64,000 nt of DNA from UBA4408 sp002389785 (GCA_035438985.1 DAORJK010000009.1:79358-143357), one strand, 5' to 3'. Shown: positions 8,472 through 18,282, counted from the first letter of the stretch. Notes: generated by a model not told the origin, from the sequence alone. Numbers and translations are program-made.

Positions 8472-9977
8472 TTATTCTTCAGCAGCCGTATCTAAAATTA
8501 AAATCGTTTTGTTGAAATAATCTTTTGCTTCTTGTTCGGTTTTGGCAATGCAAACCATCCCTAACTTTCCGTATTGCGACAAGGCACCTATCATGTGAAA
8601 CATCACACCTTCTTGACGAGCGCCATCGTATTGCAATCCATTACACATGGCTATGTCAATTAAGTCTTGAGGCGATAGTCCTTTGTATTTTTCATTTACT
8701 ACATTGTCGGAGGCAAAGTAATATCGTGTTTGTCCGCCGGGCATTTGAAATTCTCCTTTTTTCCAGTTGAACTCACCTTCGGTTAAAAATTGCAACATTA
8801 AAAATGGATGGGTAGTTCCACCTTTACGAAGATTTATTTCAATGGCATAATGTTTCCAAATACCGGCTTCGCGAATAGATAAAAAATCAATTCCAAATCG
8901 GCCTTTTACGCCTTCTAATCGCAATGCCTCTGCTATTTTCTCGCCTGCTGCAGCTATCTCCAAGGTATATTCTTTGCTGGCCGGAAAGGTAGCTCCGATA
9001 AATACCTGACCACTTTCGCCGCCAAGTAATTGATCATGTGTACTAATAATATCGGTAATTCCCAGCGGATTTATACGACATTGCACAGAGGGTGATTCTT
9101 TAATTTCGCCTTCAATAAATTCTTCAACTATACCACCAAGGGTACAAAATTTAGATAAAAATACATGGTATGAAACGTTGGCAGCTACTATATTCAAACC
9201 GGTTGGCAAACAAGCAAGTATTTCATTTGCGAGAAGTGGATGCTCGGCCGATAAATTACCATACCGAAAAATTGCATTTCCTTCACCTGAAAAGCCATCG
9301 TTGATTTTCACCACTGCTTTTTTTAAGGTGGGATTGTTTACTTTAATTCTGGCTAATGAAAGTGCAATATCCATTTCATTTTTTAAGTCTTCAAATCCAT
9401 TAGGTACAAGTATTCCGAGTTTTTTAAAAATTCTGCGGCTACCTGTTTTTGTTCCCAAATACAATAAATCGGGATCGCATCCATAAATTGGTATTGAAAG
9501 TAAAACAGCCAATTGCTTTTCGAAATCGGTTACGTTAAAGCAACTCATGTGCGTCATATTCGGATAGCGGATGCTTTCGCGAATGCGTTTGATGAGCCGC
9601 GGTCGCTTTAAAATTTTTTCGGTTAAGGAAACGTGAGAAGCATCGTAACAAGCAAATAATTTAAGTCGTTCTCTTGCATGTTGTCCCGTAATACCCGGAA
9701 GTAAATGCAAATAATAATCAATAATACAAGGATCAATTGGGACACTGGTAATAAAAATAACCTGAGTGCGCGGCATTCGCAAAAGCATGAGCATGCATAA
9801 CAAGCGTTCTTCGTAGTGCACCGAACCTTTAATGGTATTTAGCATTTCTGCATCAAGGGTTAAGCTCGGAACAATTACAACCGTTTTTTCGGCGAGTTTA
9901 TTTTGAAAAATATCTTTGTAAGTTTCAGTAAACTGCTGTTGCAGCAATTTAAATTCGGTATCAGAAATAGGATCCAT
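8472..9977 (-). CDS. ATP-grasp protein related to peptide ligase PGM1
   Basis: This protein of about 501 residues has an N-terminal pre-ATP-grasp domain (about 1-160, with VVIVPSLTLDAEML and HYEERLLCMLMLLRMP) and an ATP-grasp fold (about 170-430, with KKAVVKINDGFSGEGNAIF as nucleotide-binding segment and GRFGIDFLSI and AIEINLRKGGTTHP as metal and ATP-binding segments). Relatives include the pheganomycin peptide ligase PGM1, which joins amino-acid-like building blocks by acyl-phosphate chemistry. No biosynthetic cluster surrounds it, so the substrate is unknown. I start it at the ATG at 9977 (MDPISDTEF). The longer frame relies on a TTG at 10001. Confidence 0.75.
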   Translation of the reverse strand: MDPISDTEFKLLQQQFTETYKDIFQNKLAEKTVVIVPSLTLDAEMLNTIKGSVHYEERLLCMLMLLRMPRTQVIFITSVPIDPCIIDYYLHLLPGITGQHARERLKLFACYDASHVSLTEKILKRPRLIKRIRESIRYPNMTHMSCFNVTDFEKQLAVLLSIPIYGCDPDLLYLGTKTGSRRIFKKLGILVPNGFEDLKNEMDIALSLARIKVNNPTLKKAVVKINDGFSGEGNAIFRYGNLSAEHPLLANEILACLPTGLNIVAANVSYHVFLSKFCTLGGIVEEFIEGEIKESPSVQCRINPLGITDIISTHDQLLGGESGQVFIGATFPASKEYTLEIAAAGEKIAEALRLEGVKGRFGIDFLSIREAGIWKHYAIEINLRKGGTTHPFLMLQFLTEGEFNWKKGEFQMPGGQTRYYFASDNVVNEKYKGLSPQDLIDIAMCNGLQYDGARQEGVMFHMIGALSQYGKLGMVCIAKTEQEAKDYFNKTILILDTAAEE

Positions 9978-10059
9978 GTGCAGTAAATTGATAACGCACA
10001 AGATACTGGTAAATACTTAAATAGTCAATCTGATTTTACAAAAAATATTGTCCAACTTA

Positions 10060-10368
10060 TTATTTTACATGATTATATGCACAGGTAATTGCATCTTTCA
10101 ATAAGTCGGGATGTACGGTTTTTAAATTAATGAGCGTCCATCCCCTTTTTCCGAATTTGTTAGGCACAGGATAAATGGAGCCTGAAGGGTCGGAACAAAA
10201 AACAGATTGATCTAACTCACTTAATTTGACGCAAACACGGTTTTCCTTGGTATTGTGTGTTAGAAATATTTTTTTTGATATTCGAAAGGAGGGCTTATCA
10301 AAATGAGGTAATTCAATAACTTCGGGCAAGGATAAAGCTAATTTTTGAACAATCGTTTGCGCATGCAT
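10060..10368 (-). CDS. MmcQ/YjbR family DNA-binding-like protein
   Basis: This small protein of about 102 residues has the CyaY-like alpha/beta fold pattern of the MmcQ/YjbR family: LALSLPEVIELPHFDKPSFRI, then a central KENRVCVKLSE strand and a C-terminal WTLINLKTVHPDLLKDAI. The family is widespread but its role is not settled; DNA binding has been suggested from the fold. I use the ATG at 10368, which gives the usual family start. A TTG at 10395 would extend it into the response-regulator gene. It follows that gene by 10 bases and probably shares its transcript. Confidence 0.75.
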   Translation of the reverse strand: MHAQTIVQKLALSLPEVIELPHFDKPSFRISKKIFLTHNTKENRVCVKLSELDQSVFCSDPSGSIYPVPNKFGKRGWTLINLKTVHPDLLKDAITCAYNHVK

Positions 10369-10378
10369 GACACAAAAA

Positions 10379-11086
10379 TCATAAAAATCCGTCAATTTCT
10401 CCTTTCATTGATTCCTGGTAACTTCGCCCAACCGGAATAGATTTACCATTTAATTCGACTTCGTTGGAAGAAACAGCTTCAATTTTATTTTTTGCCACTA
10501 AAAATGAACGGTGTATGCGAACAAAATTCTTATCGTTTAAAAATTCTTCCAGTTCTCCCAACTGAAATTTGGTGACAATGCTTTTATCTTTTGTATAAAT
10601 CTTCACATAATCTTTAAGACTTTCAACATATAAAATTTCATCGAGGTAGATTTTAAATTTCTTTTTGTTCACATTGAAAAAACGATGTTGTCGTTCGTTC
10701 ACCGATTGACCAATTGGAGGATGAATTTCATTTGAATTTTGCAGACGATTTACAGCTTTTAAAAAGCGTGCAAACGAAAAAGGCTTCAATAAATAATCCG
10801 TAATTTCTAATTCAAAACCTTCTAATGCATATTGCTTGTAAGCACTGGTAATAATAACTTTGGGATGCGTGTGTAAAGCTTTTAAAAAGTCAATTCCTTT
10901 TAATTTTGGTAAATGTATGTCTAAAAAAATTACATCAATTTGTTTTTGTTTTAACACTTCAAAAGCAGAAATAGCATCGTGGCAAATCTGCTCGAGTTTT
11001 AAAAACGAAACTTGCTCAATATACGATTGAGTAATTTCGGCAGCCAGTGGTTCGTCTTCAATGATGAGGCAATTGAGCATGGGCAT
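10379..11086 (-). CDS. LytTR-family response regulator
   Basis: This 235-residue regulator has an N-terminal receiver domain (about 1-120) with acidic pocket EDE at 10-12, phosphoacceptor Asp56 (DVIFLDIHLP) and the conserved lysine in DYLLKPF. A C-terminal LytTR DNA-binding domain covers about 135-232 (ILYVESLKDYVKIYTKDK, FVRIHRSFLVAKNKIEAV). It is the partner of the histidine kinase encoded upstream; the two frames overlap by 29 bases. LytTR regulators bind imperfect direct repeats at their target promoters; I did not identify such sites here. Its regulon cannot be told from the sequence. Confidence 0.93.
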   Translation of the reverse strand: MPMLNCLIIEDEPLAAEITQSYIEQVSFLKLEQICHDAISAFEVLKQKQIDVIFLDIHLPKLKGIDFLKALHTHPKVIITSAYKQYALEGFELEITDYLLKPFSFARFLKAVNRLQNSNEIHPPIGQSVNERQHRFFNVNKKKFKIYLDEILYVESLKDYVKIYTKDKSIVTKFQLGELEEFLNDKNFVRIHRSFLVAKNKIEAVSSNEVELNGKSIPVGRSYQESMKGEIDGFL

Positions 11087-12095
11087 GTTCTTTTAATTGG
11101 ATGGTTAAATGCACAACAAAGGTGTTGTTTTTATTAAAAATATCGAGTTGATGATACTTGCCATAAATGAGTTCGAGTTGCCGACTAATGTTTTTTAAGC
11201 CAATACCTGCTGCATTTTCGCTGTGGCCTTCTTTACTGTTACTTACCATGAAAGACAATACACCTTCTTTCATTTTTAATACTATTGATATCGTTGAATC
11301 GAAGCGCGATTCGCTGGCTCCATGTTTGAAACTATTTTCTACAAAAGGTATCAATAATAATGGGGCAATCATTTCATTTTCGTTATCAATTACAGTGTTA
11401 AAATCAACCGTAAGTCTATTGCCGTATCTCAACTTTTCTAATTCGATATAATCTCTCAGGGTTTTTATTTCATCGGCGAGTTTAATTTTTTCAGCAGCAC
11501 CGTCGTGCAACATAAATTGCAATAATTCACTCAATTTTAAAATTGCATCTGAGGTTTGTGGTGACTTTTTTAAAGAAAGTCCATAAATATTATTTAAGGT
11601 ATTGAATAAAAAATGCGGATTAATTTGTGCTTTTAGAAAACTTAATTCTGTTTTTAATTTTTCTTGCTGGAGGGCCTGTTCGCGCTCAATACTTTCGTAC
11701 TTTAACTTAAATAATTTAATACTAACGGCAATTGCAGCGATTGAAAATATTTCGAATGTACCCCAAAGCATTTTTGCATAATTCCAGAAATGAAATTCAC
11801 TTTCGGGATAATAAAAGGGTTTCACTATTTTAAAAATAGTTAGACGAAACAGCAAAGAAGAAACTATTATTAAAAGCGCCAACAAAACAACCAATTGTAT
11901 ATATTGACGAGTAATTACATAACGTGGCAATAAAAAATACATGATAAAATAAGTTACTGCCATTTTTAAAGGAAGTTGCAGGGCATCGGCCCAAAATGAA
12001 CGCGTAAAATTTCCATCGTACGAACCCATTACATACACTCCCCATACTATGTAGGTAAGCCAAAATAGGGCATGCATTAAAATCCTTTTTGTCAT
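11058..12095 (-). CDS. LytS/AlgZ-type sensor histidine kinase
   Basis: This 345-residue membrane kinase has four predicted transmembrane helices (about 7-24, 41-56, 66-84 and 110-128), a short coiled coil (about 133-152) and a His_kinase domain with the phosphoacceptor in QINPHFLFNTLNNI (His161). An ATPase part follows, with an N-box (LIPFVENSFKHG) and a glycine-rich segment (GIGLKNISRQLELIYG). There is no large extracellular sensor domain, so the signal is probably sensed within or near the membrane. It is the first gene of the kinase, regulator and MmcQ/YjbR unit. Confidence 0.93.
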   Translation of the reverse strand: MTKRILMHALFWLTYIVWGVYVMGSYDGNFTRSFWADALQLPLKMAVTYFIMYFLLPRYVITRQYIQLVVLLALLIIVSSLLFRLTIFKIVKPFYYPESEFHFWNYAKMLWGTFEIFSIAAIAVSIKLFKLKYESIEREQALQQEKLKTELSFLKAQINPHFLFNTLNNIYGLSLKKSPQTSDAILKLSELLQFMLHDGAAEKIKLADEIKTLRDYIELEKLRYGNRLTVDFNTVIDNENEMIAPLLLIPFVENSFKHGASESRFDSTISIVLKMKEGVLSFMVSNSKEGHSENAAGIGLKNISRQLELIYGKYHQLDIFNKNNTFVVHLTIQLKEHAHAQLPHH

Positions 12096-12334
12096 CTTAC
12101 AAAAATCGCAAATTCATAACATTAAAATACAGTGAGCTCTAAATACTAATTAGCAACCATCCAATAACAAGCATCCACCTACGAACGTAAAGTTACTACA
12201 ATTGATGTTGTATTTGTGCAGTTAAACGTTACTTATCTATTGCGTTCAAGGAATGAATTTAAATCAACTTTATTTACTAACGATTTCAAAACATACATCG
12301 CAACTTCTGTATCCATAATTATAAATTAGGTAAC

Positions 12335-14107
12335 ATGAAACATAAAATATTCTTATTCCTTACAACAACTTGTGTAATGTTGCTAAGTATTAGCTATGCA
12401 CAAAATTTTAGCAAAGTTACTAGCGGACCTGTGGTTACTAATCCGGGTGATTCGCGAAGTGTGAATTGGGTAGATGTAAATAACGATGATTTACCGGATT
12501 TGATGATTACGAATGGACCGGCCGGAGGGCAAAATAATTTTTTATACCTGAATGACGCTCAAGGCGGATTTATAGCGGTTACTAACGATACCATCGTTCA
12601 CGATTCAAAACCTTCGGATGGCGCGACTTGGGCCGATACCGACAATGATGGAGATCTTGATTGTTTTGTTGCCAACTGGTACAATAGTATTGGATTGTAT
12701 TACACCGGAAATGGAAACGGAACCTTTGTTTATCAGCCTGGTGCAGGATTAACTAATGGAATAACCTACTCAGAAACTGCAGCATGGGGCGATTACGACC
12801 AAGATGGTTATGTTGATTTATATGTTGCACGAAGTGGAGGAACCGTGGCAACCAATCGTAATTTTTTATTTCACAACAATGCCGGAAACAGTTTTACAAA
12901 AATAACCGTTGGCACTCCAACTACCGATGCAGCAGTTTCGCGCTCGGTTAACTGGACCGATATCGATGGAGACGGTGATTTAGATTTGTTTGTAACTAAC
13001 GAGGGAAGCAGTAATAACAACGAGCACATGTACCGAAATGACAGTGCCGGACAATTTGTTAAACTGACATCCGGGCCTCTGTTAAACGATGGCAAAAGCA
13101 CCATGAGCAGCAGCTGGGGCGATTTTGATAATGACGGTGATTTAGATGTTTTTTTAGCAAACGACAACAGTACGAATGGGCTGTTCAGAAATGATGGAAA
13201 TTTTGTGTTTAATAAACTAAGCTCCGACACCGTTTCAACAACTCCTTCAAATTCGTTTAGCAGCGCTTGGGCTGATGTCGACAATGATGGAGACCTAGAT
13301 TTATTTGTTACAAATGCCTTTGCCGCAAATACAAAATTGCCTTGCTTTTTTTACCTCAACAATGGCAATTCTACTTTTAGTCGAGTAGCAATTCATACAC
13401 TGGTTCAAGATTCAGGATGGACTTATGGTTGTGCTTTTGCTGATTATGATAAAGATGGATTTCAGGATTTAGCAGTGGCAACGTGCAGGTATCAGGGTGT
13501 TGATGCAGTTGATTACCTATATCACAACCAAGGAAACACCAATAATTGGATTAGCATAAAATTGATCGGCAGTCAAAGTAATCGAAGTGCCATTGGAAGT
13601 AAAGTAAGAGTAAAGGCAAATATAAATGGAACCTTTGTTTGGCAATTGCGTGAAATCAGCGCACAAAGCTCATATTGCGGACAAAACGAACTGCGTGGGC
13701 ATTTTGGTTTGGGTGATGCAAGTATAATCGATTCATTAAAAATTGAATGGCCTTCAGGACTTGTTTCCTATTTTGATTCGATAGGTATAAATCAATTTAT
13801 TACCATTACCGAAGGTCAAGGTTTAACAATAGAATCCATGGAGAAACAGCAAAATGAATTGCAATGTTACCCCAACCCCGGCAACGAAAAAATAACCATT
13901 CGCACGGGAGAACTGAATCTACAACCCGGCGATGAATTAGTTTTTCAAAACAGTAAGGGCGATACCTTGAGTAGAATTAATATATCCCACACAGTGAATG
14001 AAATTACCATAGACTTAAAACAACAAGGTATTCAAGCAAAGGGAGTTTATTATGTAACCCATATCTCTAAATCAAAAAAAATTACAAAAAAAATACTGAA
14101 GCTTTAA
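12335..14107 (+). CDS. Secreted FG-GAP/VCBS repeat protein with UnbV domain and T9SS sorting domain
   Basis: This 590-residue protein has a signal peptide (about 1-22). Seven or so FG-GAP/VCBS repeats follow, each with a calcium-binding DxDxDGDxD-like loop (DTDNDGDLD, DIDGDGDLD, DFDNDGDLD, DVDNDGDLD, DYDKDGF), forming a probable beta-propeller. An ASPIC/UnbV domain (about 405-490) and a type A T9SS C-terminal domain (about 505-590, beginning QCYPNPGNEKITI) complete it. It should be exported by Sec and then moved to the cell surface by the T9SS. The architecture matches the CRTAC1-like family; ligand or substrate is unknown. The gene stands alone, preceded by 239 bases without another gene. 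Confidence 0.88.
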   Translation: MKHKIFLFLTTTCVMLLSISYAQNFSKVTSGPVVTNPGDSRSVNWVDVNNDDLPDLMITNGPAGGQNNFLYLNDAQGGFIAVTNDTIVHDSKPSDGATWADTDNDGDLDCFVANWYNSIGLYYTGNGNGTFVYQPGAGLTNGITYSETAAWGDYDQDGYVDLYVARSGGTVATNRNFLFHNNAGNSFTKITVGTPTTDAAVSRSVNWTDIDGDGDLDLFVTNEGSSNNNEHMYRNDSAGQFVKLTSGPLLNDGKSTMSSSWGDFDNDGDLDVFLANDNSTNGLFRNDGNFVFNKLSSDTVSTTPSNSFSSAWADVDNDGDLDLFVTNAFAANTKLPCFFYLNNGNSTFSRVAIHTLVQDSGWTYGCAFADYDKDGFQDLAVATCRYQGVDAVDYLYHNQGNTNNWISIKLIGSQSNRSAIGSKVRVKANINGTFVWQLREISAQSSYCGQNELRGHFGLGDASIIDSLKIEWPSGLVSYFDSIGINQFITITEGQGLTIESMEKQQNELQCYPNPGNEKITIRTGELNLQPGDELVFQNSKGDTLSRINISHTVNEITIDLKQQGIQAKGVYYVTHISKSKKITKKILKL

Positions 14108-14315
14108 CTCTTGAATTTTCTTGTAATAAAAAATACTGTTGATAGAATATTGGTGGACAGCAGCATGGAAACATATTTTTTTAATCCATAAATTTAGGAG
14201 TCATAAAAACAGAAAATGATTACAGCTCAATGACAGATAAACCCATAAGTAGGTTCTAACATTACTAATTGCTTATTAAACTTTTAATTAAATTTTCACC
14301 ACTAAAAACAAAACA

Positions 14316-15353
14316 ATGAAAAAACTTCCTTTCCTTTTATTCGCCATTATTCTATGCAACTTTGCTGCATTGGCTCAAACTGAATTAAAAAAACCCGAAG
14401 CTAGTCAAGCAGCAAAAGTGAGTCAACGAATTGGATTAACCGATATAGAAATTAACTACCACAGTCCGCTTATCAAGAATAGAACAGTATGGGGAGATTT
14501 AGTTCCTTACGGTAAAGTTTGGCGAGCAGGAGCGAATGAAAATACCAGTATTTCCTTTTCGACCGATGTGAAAATTGGTGGTAAACAATTGCTTGCAGGT
14601 ACTTATGGGCTACATATGATTCCTGAAAAGGATGAATGGACCATCATCTTCTCAAAGAACTATTACTCTTGGGGAAGTTTCTTTTATTCAGAATCAGAAG
14701 ATGCGCTTCGTATTAAAGTTAAACCGCTATCCTCTGAAATGCAAGACTGGCTTGGATATTATTTCATCAATCCAACTGCTTCAGCTGTTACTTTTGAATT
14801 ACGCTGGGAAAAATTACGTGTTCCGGTATTGGTAGAAGTTGATGTTCCGGAAACTGTTTTTCAGAGTATGCAAAAAGAATTGGTGCATATAAATGGTTTT
14901 TTTTGGCAAGGATACAATCAAGCAGCTGCCTATTGTATAAGCAATAACATTCATTTGGACATGGCTGAAAAATGGATAGAAAAATCGATCACTATCCAAA
15001 AGAATTTTACCAATTTAACCACTAAATCGAAACTAAAAGCTTTACAAAACAATCAAGCTGAAGCAGAAAAGCTTTCTAAAGAAGCAATGGAATTAGTAGA
15101 TGAAGCACAATTGAACAGTTATGGCTATCAATTATTATCGCAAAACAAAAATGCAGAGGCGATTAACATCTTTTCAATAAATGTTAAACGTTACCCTTCC
15201 TCTTGGAATGTATATGATAGTTTGGCGGAAGCTTATGAACTCGGCGGAAATAAAAAATCTGCATTAAGCAATTACAAAATCGCATTAAGTAAAGCACCCG
15301 AAGCACAAAAGTCTCGATTAAATGAAACCATTAAAAAGCTTGAAAAACCTTAA
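14316..15353 (+). CDS. DUF2911 protein with C-terminal tetratricopeptide region
   Basis: This 345-residue protein has a signal peptide (about 1-20, ending LAQ). The DUF2911 domain follows at about 25-165 (VSQRIGLTDIEINYHSPLIK, then WRAGANENTSISFSTDVKI and AGTYGLHMIPEKDEWTIIFS). The C-terminal half is helical, with TPR-like repeats from about 265 to 340 (NVYDSLAEAYELGGNKKSAL). DUF2911 is a Bacteroidota-rich domain of unknown function, often found with exactly this TPR tail. No lipobox or T9SS sorting domain is present, so a periplasmic location is likely. Confidence 0.87.
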   Translation: MKKLPFLLFAIILCNFAALAQTELKKPEASQAAKVSQRIGLTDIEINYHSPLIKNRTVWGDLVPYGKVWRAGANENTSISFSTDVKIGGKQLLAGTYGLHMIPEKDEWTIIFSKNYYSWGSFFYSESEDALRIKVKPLSSEMQDWLGYYFINPTASAVTFELRWEKLRVPVLVEVDVPETVFQSMQKELVHINGFFWQGYNQAAAYCISNNIHLDMAEKWIEKSITIQKNFTNLTTKSKLKALQNNQAEAEKLSKEAMELVDEAQLNSYGYQLLSQNKNAEAINIFSINVKRYPSSWNVYDSLAEAYELGGNKKSALSNYKIALSKAPEAQKSRLNETIKKLEKP

Positions 15354-15415
15354 TGTACTTAGGCTTATTGTTGAAATTTAAGCGAAGGCATGGTATTTCA
15401 AAAGTTTGTAAACTG

Positions 15416-16507
15416 TCAAAAGTATACTGCTAATGAACTTACAAGCGCGAAATTTTCGTACACATTTCTATTTTGCTTTTGAAATATTTTATCAGCACTC
15501 TTAAGCCAGCGGCCTTCTATGCGAAATACACTATTTTTATTAGGTAAGTAATCGAGATTTAGTGAAAGCCCGCTTGTTTGAAACCCATGAGGTGTAAGCG
15601 TAGAAATAATAACTTCATCCTTGTCTTGATAGTGTTCAGCACGAATAGAAGCAGACCATTTGTTTGTAAATGAATTGCGAAAAATAATAACCGGACTAAA
15701 CCAAGTTGAATAATTGGAACTGTGCTTTTTTGTTTGTTGTTCGCCAACATCCAAACCTGTAATTAATCCCATTTTTTTTGTTAGCTGAACTTGCAGATAC
15801 AAATTATTAAAGTAACGCATTCTTCTAATTGTATCGGGATCGTCGGTACCGATAAAAGTACTCCAGTTAAAAGTAAGTTTGTCACCACTTAAGTACTTAA
15901 TTTGGGAACCAAAGGATGGCAAGGAATTTCCGGATATTTTTTTTATTCGTTGCCAACCATTGCATACGATAGCTGCAAGTTCCCAGTGCGCATTTGGATT
16001 GTATGTTAATTTAATTCCTGATAAATAATAAGGTGAATTTTCGGCAAGAAGCGAACGGCTAAGTGTCCAACAATCTTTTGAGATGGCACTTTCAAAACCA
16101 ATATGTGAACTAAATATTCCTGCATCAATCCACAAGTTATTTTTCTTATTGAGTGAAAATCCTAAGTTTAATTCATAAATAGGTCGCAAAGCTGCAGGCT
16201 CAGCTGCATAGTTATCCAGTACATAGGTACCAGCATGTAATGCTAAATTGGCTCTATACTTTGCGTGTTTGGCACTTACCTTAATTAAACCAAGGTTTAA
16301 ATTAAACTCATTATGTCGATTGTAATTGTATAAGAAGGACTGCCGAAATGCTGTTTTAGTTTCATTAAAATCGTAAGCATAATAGAAGTCGGCTAATCCG
16401 GAAAAAAAAACAGCGGGTTTCTTTGACCAAGAGCTGCTATCGGTTTGTGCTTGAACTGATATGGTAAAAATACTGAGAGAAAGTATAAGTCTAGTAATGA
16501 GTATCAA
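15416..16507 (-). CDS. Outer-membrane beta-barrel porin (OmpL-like, bbp2 type)
   Basis: This 363-residue protein has a signal peptide (about 1-20, ending VQAQ) and a long run of alternating amphipathic beta strands. It starts with FSGLADFYYAYDFN and ends in a phenylalanine (SSLAVYF), the usual outer-membrane barrel terminus. The opening strand and the segment SPYYLSGIKLTYNPNAHWEL match the putative beta-barrel porin-2 family. The start is TTG at 16507: an in-frame TAA lies just upstream and no ATG precedes the signal peptide core. Substrate specificity is unknown. Confidence 0.8.
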   Translation of the reverse strand: MILITRLILSLSIFTISVQAQTDSSSWSKKPAVFFSGLADFYYAYDFNETKTAFRQSFLYNYNRHNEFNLNLGLIKVSAKHAKYRANLALHAGTYVLDNYAAEPAALRPIYELNLGFSLNKKNNLWIDAGIFSSHIGFESAISKDCWTLSRSLLAENSPYYLSGIKLTYNPNAHWELAAIVCNGWQRIKKISGNSLPSFGSQIKYLSGDKLTFNWSTFIGTDDPDTIRRMRYFNNLYLQVQLTKKMGLITGLDVGEQQTKKHSSNYSTWFSPVIIFRNSFTNKWSASIRAEHYQDKDEVIISTLTPHGFQTSGLSLNLDYLPNKNSVFRIEGRWLKSADKIFQKQNRNVYENFALVSSLAVYF

Positions 16508-16601
16508 GTTTTTTTATAATGTCTTTGTTGCTATTTAAGAAATTTGAATTAGATCAAAGCGTTTAAAAGGAAGCAATTTCAAATAAAATACACCCTTCTT
16601 C

Positions 16602-16638
16602 AAAAAAAAAGCTGAATCTAATGGATTCAGCTTTTTTT
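16602..16638. terminator. Bidirectional intrinsic terminator
   Basis: A perfect 8-bp stem (GCTGAATC at 16611-16618 with GATTCAGC at 16624-16631, 5-base loop) is flanked by nine A residues on the left and seven T residues on the right. On the minus strand it closes the lipoprotein gene that ends at 16657. Confidence 0.9.
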
Positions 16639-16656
16639 AATCTTTTCAAATAAAAA

Positions 16657-18282
16657 TTAATCTCTAATGCAGCGCACGCTATATGATCTGGTAACACTTA
16701 AGTCCTGTGTATTGCGAAGTATGTTGCTATTGTCAGGAAACAATTGGCGATACCAAACGTAATTAGACGATAAAGCTGTGCTGGTCCAGAAAAATGCATG
16801 ATAATATTGTTCAGCAACTGTATTACCAAGTGCCAAAGCTGTTGTTGGATTGTTAGATACTGTGAATTGTGTTGCACTAGTAACAGCAGTAATGGTTGTT
16901 CCAGGAGGAAGTACCCCATTTCCAGTAGTTACCTTTACCAATCTTCCAACAGTTAATCCTGTAGTGTTTGCAGTTTTAATAATGTTTGATGTGATTGGAG
17001 TAGCCGCATTTGCTATCACCGACTTTCCTAAATTAACATTCATTTTTGCACTAAAGCCACTGGTGTTGGTTCCGGATGTTCCTCCTCCATCAACTTGAAC
17101 AACATCTTTTAAAGCATCGCCATTGTTTGAAACAGCAGTACTTAATGCTGTATAATCAGCATCTGATGCAACGTGCCATCTGGCAGGACAAACGCTTTGA
17201 GAATCAACAACTGTAACGGCATTTACCTCATTCCAAGTAAATACTTCAGAACCATTGGCTTTGCGAATATTTTCTTTGGTCCAGCAACGTCCGGCAATTT
17301 GGGCAATTTTATAAGTTTGTCCGCTCACTGCATCCACAACTTGCGTATCTGTACCACAAGAATTGTTTGCGTATTTTACAATTACTTTGCGGCTCACAGA
17401 GTCACTCTTTACCCCATTTACAATTGAATGCACCCAGTAAGTACCTTCAGCAGCCTTGGTTACTCCGGTAATTGTGATAGTATCGTTGGTAGATGTAAAA
17501 CCATTTGGACCTGACCATTTAAAAGTTGCACCCGGGCTAACAATGGTTTCAGTTGCTCTCATTGAGAGGGTTGCATCAATGGTAGTTAGGTAAGTAGCAG
17601 TTGCAGCATCAGTTCCAATAGAACTCATACCGATAGCTGAAGTTTTTGGTTTAGTTGGTTTTACTGTAATTGTTAAAGCACTATCAGGGGTAGTACAACC
17701 GGCGCCGCCATTCGTTAAGGTCATACGAAAGGTATAGGTTCCTGATTGATTCGCTTTTAAGCCAATTATAGAGAAATTTTGAACAAGGGTATCAGTAGCT
17801 CCATTTGGACGAGACCATCTGTAGGTTGCATTGGCATTAAATGCTCCGTTCAACGAAATTGTATCACCCACAACAAAGGTTCCATCGGAACGACTTCCGT
17901 TGCTGACAGAGATGGCAGGCGCGGCATTGCAAGAACTTACGTAAGTAAAACCAGGTTCACTGGCACATCCGTTTACAGTAACAATAACCGAATACTCACC
18001 TGCTTGAGAAGCTTTTGTAAAAGTAATAACTGGATTTTGTTCAGACGAAGAAAAGCCTGCAGGACCAGACCAGCTGTAAGTTGCCCCTGCAATAGACTCG
18101 GCTGTAAACTGAATTTGAGAATTAATTGCCACCGGACTGTTATTGCTTGCATGTGGGGCAGCTGGTGCTTCACATGGAACTTCAAAATCGCGTTCCTTTT
18201 CTTTACAAGATGCAACAAAAAGCATTGTCGACAGCCCGAATACGGTTAACAGTTTACCAAATGAAATCATTTTTCTTTTCAT
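16657..18282 (-). CDS. Surface lipoprotein with Ig-like repeats and a FISUMP domain
   Basis: This 541-residue protein has a lipoprotein signal peptide with the cysteine in LFVASCKE (about residue 26). About three immunoglobulin/PKD-like repeats follow (about 35-300), each with a YSWSGPAGF-like or FKWSGPNGF-like strand and a GxYxV strand. The C-terminal FISUMP domain (Fibrobacter succinogenes major paralogous domain, about 310-541) contains GRCWTKENI, CPARWHVASDADY and a final SVRCIRD. FISUMP lipoproteins are common surface proteins in Bacteroidota and Fibrobacter with no settled function. A short threonine-rich insertion (about 425-490) interrupts the domain, which is unusual. A minus-strand TACATTTG element lies about 120 bases upstream. 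Confidence 0.84.
   Translation of the reverse strand: MKRKMISFGKLLTVFGLSTMLFVASCKEKERDFEVPCEAPAAPHASNNSPVAINSQIQFTAESIAGATYSWSGPAGFSSSEQNPVITFTKASQAGEYSVIVTVNGCASEPGFTYVSSCNAAPAISVSNGSRSDGTFVVGDTISLNGAFNANATYRWSRPNGATDTLVQNFSIIGLKANQSGTYTFRMTLTNGGAGCTTPDSALTITVKPTKPKTSAIGMSSIGTDAATATYLTTIDATLSMRATETIVSPGATFKWSGPNGFTSTNDTITITGVTKAAEGTYWVHSIVNGVKSDSVSRKVIVKYANNSCGTDTQVVDAVSGQTYKIAQIAGRCWTKENIRKANGSEVFTWNEVNAVTVVDSQSVCPARWHVASDADYTALSTAVSNNGDALKDVVQVDGGGTSGTNTSGFSAKMNVNLGKSVIANAATPITSNIIKTANTTGLTVGRLVKVTTGNGVLPPGTTITAVTSATQFTVSNNPTTALALGNTVAEQYYHAFFWTSTALSSNYVWYRQLFPDNSNILRNTQDLSVTRSYSVRCIRD

Noticed and set aside
12871..13284. 137-codon minus-strand open frame opposite the FG-GAP repeats
   Set aside because: It mirrors the repetitive D-x-D-x-D-G loops (serine-rich SKSPSPS pattern) and has no independent support.
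17779..18249. 156-codon plus-strand open frame opposite the FISUMP lipoprotein
   Set aside because: It is antisense to Ig-like repeats, full of Cys/Arg/Asn, without motifs or start context.
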